From Anaerotignum sp. (GTDB lineage: Bacteria > Bacillota > Clostridia > Lachnospirales > Anaerotignaceae), in NCBI GenBank assembly GCA_017442465.1, contig JAFRZQ010000339.1, positions 1 to 5,186 of the forward strand: DNA of 5,186 nt, in the 5' to 3' direction. Positions 1 through 4,511 of the stretch are shown here, one piece after another. Position numbers and translations under genes: made by a program. Numbering within the stretch: position 1 is the stretch's first letter; every line of letters begins with the position of its first letter. The notes beneath the pieces are model-generated. The model made no database searches and was not told the DNA's origin. It saw only the letters and a program-made list of their open reading frames with translations.

Positions 1-716
1 ACCACCAGACAAAGAAACACGATGACCGTTACCACAACCGCCGTCACAAGGCTACTCACCAGTACCGCCTCCGCAGCCTTTTCTTTTTTCCGCAGATCAG
101 AAAAAATAAAATACAGAAAGGTCACTCCCTGAAAGACAATGCTCATAGCAAAGAGTCCCCCTTTCAGCCCTCTGAAATCCGGCAATTCTACTGGGCGGAT
201 ACGTCCGTATTCTGAAGAAATGGCCACTGCAATAAGGATCACCAACAAAGGGATCGCCACTGCAAAAAACAGCACCTCCGCCGCCCTGCCACGGCATTCT
301 GTCCCCTGTGCAGCCAGCACTCCCGCTACCGCCAGAATCACCAGGGAGATGACCCATACAGGAGTGTTCGGCAACATAGAACGGCAGATGATCTCGCTGA
401 AGATCCGCAGTTCCAGCAGCCCGTCAAAAAGCAGCTTTCCCGCCAGTCCAATCAACACGACTGTGCCAAAGATATACCCGAATATCCCTCTGCACCATTC
501 CACCACCGTTCCTTCCGACATCCGCTCCCCCGTTTTTGCCAGAAGAAAGGATACCGCTGCAAATAGGATACCGCCAGCTAATGCTGTCAGCCAGCAGGCT
601 TTTCCGCTCATCTGAGCCAGTTCCGCCGGAAGAAAAAGGACAGCAGTGCCAAAAGAATCCAGTAATAACAGGATCTGTAGCTGTCTGAGAGAGATTTTCC
701 GATTTTCCGCAAACAC
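1..716 (-). CDS. gerAB: Spore germination protein GerAB family (germinant receptor permease-like B subunit), 3' end cut by window edge
   Basis: This is the B subunit of a GerA-type germinant receptor, an integral inner-membrane protein of the spore from the APC-type transporter superfamily, thought to carry the germinant-binding site. 238 codons are visible; the family usually has about 360-370, so roughly the last third is missing. After the initiator comes the family-typical KISLRQL (residues 7-13), then hydrophobic segments near 13-31, 41-60, 81-100, 118-136, 146-167, 188-206 and 218-238. The GTECRGRAAEVL stretch (138-149) resembles the conserved G-E-xx-R-xx-E region of GerAB. The start is the GTG at 716-714: it lies one base past the gerAA TGA (720-718), and an AGGGGG ribosome site sits 9 bases upstream. 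An ATG at 718 is in another frame and stops after about 35 codons. Tight coupling to gerAA indicates one operon. The family call is firm; the germinant is unknown. Confidence 0.93.
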   Translation of the reverse strand, partial: MFAENRKISLRQLQILLLLDSFGTAVLFLPAELAQMSGKACWLTALAGGILFAAVSFLLAKTGERMSEGTVVEWCRGIFGYIFGTVVLIGLAGKLLFDGLLELRIFSEIICRSMLPNTPVWVISLVILAVAGVLAAQGTECRGRAAEVLFFAVAIPLLVILIAVAISSEYGRIRPVELPDFRGLKGGLFAMSIVFQGVTFLYFIFSDLRKKEKAAEAVLVSSLVTAVVVTVIVFLCLV

Positions 717-717
717 A

Positions 718-2187
718 TCATTCAGCCCCCTTTCGTTCCCGCTCTGCTGGTCTTGCAAAAATCGGTCTGCGCTTCATTCTGGATAAAGGCAGACGAAAGA
801 TACTGTCCTCCCAGTCCACATCATCATTGATCGACGAGGAGCAGAAGGGATATAGATAGGGAATTCCGTAGGATGTCAGGCTGGAAAGATGCCCCAGAAG
901 CAGCAACAGTGCCGCCCATACCCCAAAAATCCCAAACACAGACGCCAGCAGGATCACCAGATATTTGCTGATCCGAAGAGCCGAAACAATAGACACATTG
1001 GGGATGACAAAGGTACAGATCCCCGTCAGGGCAGCCACAATGACTACTGCGGGGCTGACGATCCCCGCCTCTACTGCTGCAGACCCAATGATGATACCGC
1101 CCACGATACCGATGGTGGAGCTGACAGGAGAAGGCAGGCGGATGCCTGCTTCCCGCAGCAATTCAAAGGCCAGTTCCATGATCAGGACCTCACCAATGAC
1201 GGAAAAAGGAATGGTTGCTCTGGTCGATGCGATCTTTAATGCCAGCGCCGTTGGCATCAGCTGGGGATGATATACAGAAAAGGCAATATACAAACCCGGC
1301 AAAGTCACCGCCAGAAATGCCGCACCAAAACGAATGAGCCGTATAAAACTCATGATCTCCCATCGTTCATAGTAATCCTCTGCCGCCTGCATGAAAGTAT
1401 TCAGAGTAGCTGGCAAAAGAATGGCATAGGGTGTGTTATCCATCAATAGAGCGATTCTTCCCTCCAGAAGGGCTGATGCGGTCTTGTCCGGCCGCTCTGT
1501 CATCTGCAGCTGCGGAAAAGGAGAAAACTGTCTCTGCTCCAGCAGCTGTTCGATACCGCCGCTGTCCAGCACTGCATCCAGATCCATAGAATCCAGTTGT
1601 CTCTCCACCTTCCGCAGAATTTCAGGCCGCACCAGATCCTCCATATACATCAGTGCAATATCCGTCCGGCTACGTCTTCCGGCTTTTTTTCGTTTCAATT
1701 TCAGTCTGGGATCACGGATACGCCGTCTGGTCAGGACAATATTAAAGGCCATGACCTCCATAAAGGCATCCTTCGGCCCCTGTACCACCACTTCTGTCTC
1801 TGCCTTACTGACTCCGCGGTTGGGGAACTTCTTCGTTGTTGCCTGCAGGGCAAAATCGTTCCCGTCCATCAGTAAAACCGTATCTCCCCAGAAAACAGCA
1901 TCGCAGATCGCATCCACCGTGTTGATCTTCTTCACTTCTGCCACGGCAACTGCCTCTTCCTGCAGTGCCTGCAGGATCCCCTCCGGCTTTTCATTCTGAT
2001 AGTCCAGCATGACCGTTTCCAGAATGGATTCCCGAATGGCTTCCAGATCCACAAAATTATCCGCATAGAGCATAACCAGCCTGCCATTCCCGCCAACACG
2101 GAACTCCCGCCGCACCACATCGCCGCAGTCCCGCAAGGCTTCATTGATAGCAGTCAGATTCTGCTCCAGATTTTTTGTTAATTGCAT
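718..2187 (-). CDS. gerAA: Spore germination protein GerAA family (germinant receptor A subunit)
   Basis: This is the A subunit of a GerA-type germinant receptor in the spore inner membrane; with the B and C subunits it senses nutrients and triggers germination. The protein has 489 residues, a normal family length. The soluble N-terminal half carries the hallmark GPKDAFMEVMAFN (137-149), followed by the basic TRRRIRD (153-159), then a TDIALMYMEDLV segment (175-186), FPQLQMTERPD (224-234) and EGRIALLMD (242-250). Membrane segments follow near 285-306, 357-378, 379-397 and 408-432. PFSVIGEVLIMELAFELLRE (327-346) precedes the IGIVGG..IGSAAVEAGIVSP signature (359-379); residue 369 is Ser where Gln is common. 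The C-terminal tail has GIPYLYPF (441-448). I chose the ATG at 2187 because an AGGCGGTGA ribosome site lies just upstream; extending to 2274 would run through the promoter. It is the first gene of the operon with gerAB. Confidence 0.96.
   Translation of the reverse strand: MQLTKNLEQNLTAINEALRDCGDVVRREFRVGGNGRLVMLYADNFVDLEAIRESILETVMLDYQNEKPEGILQALQEEAVAVAEVKKINTVDAICDAVFWGDTVLLMDGNDFALQATTKKFPNRGVSKAETEVVVQGPKDAFMEVMAFNIVLTRRRIRDPRLKLKRKKAGRRSRTDIALMYMEDLVRPEILRKVERQLDSMDLDAVLDSGGIEQLLEQRQFSPFPQLQMTERPDKTASALLEGRIALLMDNTPYAILLPATLNTFMQAAEDYYERWEIMSFIRLIRFGAAFLAVTLPGLYIAFSVYHPQLMPTALALKIASTRATIPFSVIGEVLIMELAFELLREAGIRLPSPVSSTIGIVGGIIIGSAAVEAGIVSPAVVIVAALTGICTFVIPNVSIVSALRISKYLVILLASVFGIFGVWAALLLLLGHLSSLTSYGIPYLYPFCSSSINDDVDWEDSIFRLPLSRMKRRPIFARPAERERKGAE
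726..731 (-). promoter_or_regulatory. Ribosome binding site of gerAB inside the 3' end of gerAA
   Basis: AGGGGG on the minus strand is separated by 9 bases from the GTG at 716. It overlaps the last codons of gerAA (Arg-Lys-Gly region). It decides the GTG start against the nearby out-of-frame ATG at 718 and suggests translational coupling of the two receptor subunits. Confidence 0.7.
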
Positions 2188-2191
2188 TCTT

Positions 2192-2200
2192 TCACCGCCT
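2192..2200 (-). promoter_or_regulatory. Ribosome binding site of gerAA
   Basis: AGGCGGTGA on the minus strand differs by one base from the ideal anti-16S match AGGAGGTGA and ends four bases before the ATG at 2187. It supports the 2187 start over the upstream in-frame ATGs at 2265 and 2274, which lie upstream of the proposed transcription start. Confidence 0.8.
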
Positions 2201-2211
2201 GTCTTTTTAGA

Positions 2212-2241
2212 TAGTTTGTGAAAAAACGGTAAATTTATGCA
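2212..2241 (-). promoter_or_regulatory. Putative sigma-G (forespore) promoter of the gerAA-gerAB operon
   Basis: The minus strand reads TGCATA (2241-2236), a 17-base spacer, then CAAACTA (2218-2212). Known sigma-G promoters have a TGMATA-type -35 and a CATACTA-like -10 with 17-18 bases between, so only one -10 base departs from the ideal. Transcription would begin near 2205, giving a leader of about 18 bases that still contains the full ribosome site. Forespore expression is what is expected of a germinant-receptor operon. Sigma-F recognises similar sites, so the exact sigma factor is inference. Confidence 0.62.
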
Positions 2242-2304
2242 AGTAAACCTACTCTTTCTTTGCATTAAAAGCAAAAAATTCTTTTAAGTTCTCCGAAACT
2301 CCTG

Positions 2305-2333
2305 TTGACAATAATTAAATATTATGTTAAGAT
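2305..2333 (+). promoter_or_regulatory. Predicted sigma-A-type promoter pointing right, away from gerAA
   Basis: A perfect TTGACA -35 (2305-2310) is followed by a 17-base spacer and TAAGAT (2328-2333) as -10. A TG at 2325-2326 gives an extended -10 (TGTTAAGAT). Transcription would start near 2340. It diverges from the sigma-G-like gerAA promoter about 64 bases away. No protein gene lies downstream on this strand, but a strong same-strand terminator occurs at 2877-2905. The surroundings are AT-rich, which raises the chance of false -10 matches, but the exact -35, ideal spacing and extended -10 together are unusual. Confidence 0.55.
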
Positions 2334-2348
2334 TATAATATACATAAT
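2321..2348. promoter_or_regulatory. Operator-like inverted repeat over the -10 of the rightward promoter
   Basis: ATTATGT (2321-2327) and ACATAAT (2342-2348) form a perfect 7-bp dyad with a 14-base spacer. A second, nested dyad GATTAT...ATAATC (2331-2336 / 2344-2349) shares the right arm. The pair spans the end of the promoter spacer, the -10 and the first transcribed bases, the usual position for a repressor site. AT-rich dyads also arise by chance, and I do not recognise the regulator. Confidence 0.35.
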
Positions 2349-2383
2349 CAAAATCTATAAGTCTATATTTTTTAAGAACAACT

Positions 2384-2421
2384 TGGACATCCATTTTCAA
2401 AAAATAGAAAATATATGTCCA
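2384..2421 (+). repeat. Stem-loop near the 5' end of the candidate RNA
   Basis: TGGACAT (2384-2390) pairs with ATGTCCA (2415-2421). After a 2x2 internal loop, ATTTTC (2393-2398) pairs with GAAAAT (2407-2412) around an 8-base loop, for 13 bp in all. On the plus strand it is followed by TTTCTATTATT, so it could act as a weak terminator that yields a short RNA of about 90 nt from the promoter at 2305-2333. It could equally be a 5' domain of the longer RNA. Confidence 0.45.
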
Positions 2422-2549
2422 TTTCTATTATTCAGATGAATCACTTCTTAGAAGGGCTACATTTTCAATCAGCCTATCAAATACAAAAGATTAAATGAAC
2501 GAATCTCATCCCTTTCAAACAAATATCATCTCGAAAATTTAAAGCCCCG

Positions 2550-2606
2550 ACAGGAACAAGAATAACAGGAGCAAAAACAGGAGCACAACCCTTCTCCGCA
2601 CAGGAC
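2550..2606. repeat. Short direct-repeat cluster, ACAGGARCA type
   Basis: ACAGGAACA (2550-2558), ACAGGAGCA (2565-2573) and ACAGGAGCA (2577-2585) are followed by a partial copy ACAGGAC (2600-2606). The start-to-start spacings are 15, 12 and 23 bases. The patch is purine-rich on the plus strand and more GC-rich than its flanks. The function is unknown; AGGAG cores look like ribosome sites but no start codon follows at a useful distance. Confidence 0.5.
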
Positions 2607-2709
2607 TTTTGCCAGACGTATCAGTGAAATCATTTTCTCTTAAATTCCTATGTCGTATTTTATGACTTTTGGATGGTACAGTCTCCATACTGAATCTTAT
2701 TCTTTGATT

Positions 2710-2746
2710 AGTGAACAGGCGCATAGCCCTTATGGCGAACTTCACT
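2710..2746 (+). repeat. Stem-loop in the 3' half of the candidate RNA
   Basis: AGTGAA (2710-2715) pairs with TTCACT (2741-2746). After an internal loop, CGCAT (2720-2724) pairs with ATGGCG (2732-2737) with one bulged G. The 7-base apical loop AGCCCTT (2725-2731) is perfectly complementary to AAGGGCT at 2452-2458. The structure could form on RNA from either strand. Confidence 0.4.
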
Positions 2747-2876
2747 GTTGCTTAAATTCGAAATACAACCATTGTAGTTTCTTTTCTTAAAACTAAGCCT
2801 GAGGAAAACTATTTGCCTTTTTAATTTTTCAAATATTCTTAAACACCGTTTTGTGATTTTTGCCTTCTTTTTTGTA

Positions 2877-2905
2877 GAGGGGGGAGTATCCCCCCTCGCT
2901 TTTTT
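2877..2905 (+). terminator. Strong intrinsic terminator facing right
   Basis: GAGGGGGG (2877-2884) and CCCCCCTC (2890-2897) form an uninterrupted 8-bp stem with a 5-base loop, followed by GC and six T residues (2900-2905) on the plus strand. On the minus strand the stem is followed by TACAAAAAAG and lacks a T tract, so the signal is rightward only. No rightward protein gene lies upstream of it, so it is the best physical evidence for a plus-strand transcript in this gap. Confidence 0.75.
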
Positions 2906-2929
2906 CAACAATATTCCAAATTTAAATAT

Positions 2930-2977
2930 AAAAAAAGAGCTCATTCTTTACCTCTTCAGAGTTAAAAAAATGAGCTC
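2930..2977 (-). terminator. Intrinsic terminator facing left, downstream of the tolC-like gene
   Basis: On the minus strand GAGCTCATT (2977-2969) pairs with AATGAGCTC (2945-2937), directly followed by seven T residues (2936-2930). The 23-base loop can itself form a small inner CTC/GAG hairpin. It lies 160 bases past the tolC-like stop codon and is the best candidate for ending that transcript. Convergent to it, 25 bases away, is the rightward terminator at 2877-2905. Confidence 0.7.
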
Positions 2978-3028
2978 AAATTATTCTTAATAAATAATAT
3001 ATATAGTTATCTTATTATAAAAACAGCT

Positions 3029-3069
3029 TAACAGAAAAATTGTTTTTGTCAAATTCAATTTTTCTGTTA
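3029..3069 (-). repeat. Perfect 14-bp inverted repeat downstream of the tolC-like gene
   Basis: TAACAGAAAAATTG (3029-3042) and CAATTTTTCTGTTA (3056-3069) are exact inverted copies with a 13-base spacer. The stem is AT-rich (3 GC pairs). On the minus strand it is followed by AGCTGTTTTTATAA, so it may be an upstream, weaker terminator or an RNA 3'-stabilising hairpin about 68 bases after the tolC-like stop. A TTGACA (3052-3047, minus) lies in the loop, but a good -10 at proper spacing is lacking. Confidence 0.6.
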
Positions 3070-3136
3070 TTTAATTTTGTTCCTACGCTTAAAAGTCTAA
3101 CTTTTTGGGGCATCTCAAAGTGGAGCCTTTTTACCT

Positions 3137-4348
3137 TTACTGTGCCGCTGCACTGTCTGTATCTGCCAGCAGGCTGGGATTTTCAAACATGAACACATAC
3201 ATATCATGCTGATATGCTACACCCTGCAGTGCCAGTTCTGCCTGTTTCACAGCCATTTCAGCACCGTCTACTGCAACCTTTGTCAAATTGCCTGCCTGAT
3301 AATTGATCTGTGCTGCACGATAATCCGCCAGTGCCTTTGTCAGATCAGCCTGTGCAGAAGTATAATCTGTTTCCAGATCTTTGATCTGCAGGTATGTGTT
3401 ACGGATCAGTACTTCTTTTTTCGCCTTAGCGGTTCTCAGAGCACGCTGTTTCTGTTCATGGGTCAGTTTCAGCTGAGCGGTCTGTGTACCGCCATCAGAA
3501 TAAGGAACATAGTTTCTGTTGAATTTCGCCGTTTCCACTTCCAGTTCCATCAGTGCGATAGAAAGGTCATCTTTCATAGCCGCATTGATATACTGATCCA
3601 TGGTCAGGCCCATTTCATAAGGAACGAATGTCACATCGTAAACCAGTTCATAGCGCTGTTCTACACTTACACCCATCATGTCATTCAGCTTCACATACAG
3701 CTGTTCCAGTGTATATTCCTGGGCTTCCAAGGAGTTCTTTGCCTTTTCATAAGTGATCTGCAGCTGTTCCAGGTTATATTTGCTCAGCATACCCAGACGA
3801 TATTTGGTATAGCCCTGCAGGTACAGTGTTTTCTGCATTTCTGCCGCTTCCTTTGCCAGTTCCAGACCTTTTTCATTGGCAATAATATTGACAAACATGG
3901 ATTTGAGACCAACTTCCAGACCAAGTTCTGTCAGCTGTGTCCCGATGGTTGTCTGCTTCTGTCCTGTTTCAACCTTGAACAGACCTGCTGTCGCCAGATA
4001 CCATGCATCAGGCACCCAGTGTTTATAATCATAACTGGGTACAGAAGTAATACCTGCATCTTCCAGTTTCTCTTCCTGATCCCACAGCATATCCATGGTC
4101 GCTTCCAGATCCTTCAGGTCGGGGCTGTGCTTTTTCACGCGTCTCAGAGCTTCTTCAAAAGTCAGCTGAGGCAGTACATTGATTTCCTCTGTATTCCCAA
4201 TCGTTAGTTCGGAAGTTCCCTCTATCACAGTTTTCGCATCCTGATTTTTGGAAGAAATAGCTTCCGCTGCGAAAACCTGAGGACAGAACATACTCATGGC
4301 AAGGGCCAGCGCCAGCACGCCCTTCGCTTTATATAAAAAACCTTTCAT
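3137..4348 (-). CDS. TolC-like (outer membrane efflux protein family) secreted helical protein
   Basis: The product has 403 residues. Residues 1-27 form a signal peptide: a basic start (MKGFLYKAKG), hydrophobic 11-22, and a likely cut after VFA (27). The rest is mostly predicted alpha-helix in two similar halves, as in TolC-type proteins. LTFEEALRRVKKHSPDL (62-78) matches the typical opening of the family. YTKYRLGMLSKYNLEQLQ (180-197) and INYQAGNLTKVAVDGAEM (348-365) occupy the two 'Y-x-x-G-x-x-s/t' helix positions. The segments where TolC has its beta-barrel strands (about 100-130 and 278-290) are short, and no C-terminal outer-membrane signal is evident. It may therefore be a TolC-fold wall or periplasm-like protein of a monoderm, not a true outer-membrane channel. 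No inner-membrane pump gene adjoins it. A GGAGGAGA ribosome site fixes the ATG at 4348. The family is likely; the function is unproven. Confidence 0.8.
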   Translation of the reverse strand: MKGFLYKAKGVLALALAMSMFCPQVFAAEAISSKNQDAKTVIEGTSELTIGNTEEINVLPQLTFEEALRRVKKHSPDLKDLEATMDMLWDQEEKLEDAGITSVPSYDYKHWVPDAWYLATAGLFKVETGQKQTTIGTQLTELGLEVGLKSMFVNIIANEKGLELAKEAAEMQKTLYLQGYTKYRLGMLSKYNLEQLQITYEKAKNSLEAQEYTLEQLYVKLNDMMGVSVEQRYELVYDVTFVPYEMGLTMDQYINAAMKDDLSIALMELEVETAKFNRNYVPYSDGGTQTAQLKLTHEQKQRALRTAKAKKEVLIRNTYLQIKDLETDYTSAQADLTKALADYRAAQINYQAGNLTKVAVDGAEMAVKQAELALQGVAYQHDMYVFMFENPSLLADTDSAAAQ

Positions 4349-4352
4349 ACAG

Positions 4353-4360
4353 TCTCCTCC
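4353..4360 (-). promoter_or_regulatory. Ribosome binding site of the tolC-like gene
   Basis: GGAGGAGA on the minus strand ends 4 bases before the ATG at 4348. It is a strong match to the anti-16S sequence, and the only in-frame start next to it begins a clear signal peptide. Confidence 0.85.
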
Positions 4361-4388
4361 ATTTTAAAATGATTTTAAACTAAAACTA

Positions 4389-4397
4389 ATTATAGCA
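4389..4397 (-). promoter_or_regulatory. Extended -10 promoter of the tolC-like gene
   Basis: The minus strand has TGCTATAAT (4397-4389), a perfect TATAAT with the extended TGn motif. The -35 region around 4417-4412 (CTGGAT) is poor, which extended -10 promoters tolerate. Transcription would start near 4383, giving a leader of about 35 bases. It lies between the stalk-gene terminator and the tolC-like start, so the two genes are separate transcription units. Confidence 0.6.
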
Positions 4398-4454
4398 TAT
4401 AATCAGAAAAAATCCAGTAGATTAAGGAAGATTTAATGAAAAGTTTGCAAACAG

Positions 4455-4481
4455 AAAAGAGGACCTCTTTCGAGGTCCTCT
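4455..4481 (-). terminator. Intrinsic terminator of the stalk-domain gene
   Basis: On the minus strand a 10-bp stem AGAGGACCTC / GAGGTCCTCT (4481-4458) closes a GAAA tetraloop, and TTTTCTGTTT follows from the stem foot (the last T of the stem is the first of the tract). It begins about 30 bases after the stop of the stalk-domain gene. A short stable stem with a GNRA loop and T tract is a textbook Rho-independent terminator. Confidence 0.88.
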
Positions 4482-4511
4482 CGTTGTCTACTTATTCAGT
4501 TCAACTGAAAC

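Larger units (their letters stand above)
2340..2905 (+). ncRNA. Candidate noncoding transcript of about 565 nt (family not recognised)
   Basis: This 566-base interval is bounded by a good rightward promoter and a strong rightward intrinsic terminator but contains no plus-strand reading frame with a ribosome binding site. It includes a 7+6-bp hairpin (2384-2421), a purine-rich direct-repeat patch (2550-2606), a second hairpin (2710-2746) whose apical loop is complementary to 2452-2458, and the terminator stem. GC-richer islands (about 2545-2620 and 2710-2747) stand out from AT-rich flanks, as structured RNA often does. I see no tmRNA, RNase P, 6S, SRP or tRNA signatures. An alternative is a decayed plus-strand gene, since one frame has only two stops between 2452 and 2787. 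The boundaries are inferred from promoter and terminator only. Confidence 0.3.

Noticed and set aside
2188..2274. N-terminal extension of gerAA by 29 codons
   Set aside because: The extension covers the sigma-G-like promoter and the ribosome site of the 2187 start and matches nothing typical of GerAA.
2436..2498. Plus-strand 20-codon frame, followed by an overlapping 15-codon frame from 2495
   Set aside because: The ATGA overlap looks neat, but neither has a ribosome site or recognisable product.
2539..2745. Minus-strand frame of 68 codons starting GTG, with a basic N-terminus and hydrophobic C-terminus (VVLLFLLLLFLFL)
   Set aside because: There is no ribosome site before the GTG. The hydrophobic tail is simply the reverse complement of the ACAGGARCA repeat patch, and I recognise no family. 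A small membrane protein cannot be fully excluded.
2650..2790. Plus-strand 46-codon frame starting MSYFMTFGWY
   Set aside because: No ribosome site precedes the ATG and the composition is unremarkable; kept only as part of the possible pseudogene finding.
2708..2944. Minus-strand frame of 78 codons
   Set aside because: Its ATG lies in the arm of the leftward terminator hairpin, it reads through the opposing terminator stem, and it has no ribosome site.
3014..3052. Leftward promoter from TTGACA (3052-3047) to TATAAT (3019-3014)
   Set aside because: The spacing is 27 bases. The better-spaced -10 (TAAGCT, 16 bases) matches only three of six positions.
3109..3132. Possible rightward terminator just past the tolC-like stop (GG..CTC / GAG..CC then TTTTT)
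   Set aside because: Only five pairs with a three-base bulge; too weak, and on the leftward strand it has no T tract.
3206..4207. Long plus-strand frame of 333 codons opposite the tolC-like gene
   Set aside because: It is an antisense shadow: Cys/Phe/Ile/Gln-rich composition mirroring CAG/GAA-rich coding on the other strand, whose gene has a signal peptide, ribosome site and family motifs.
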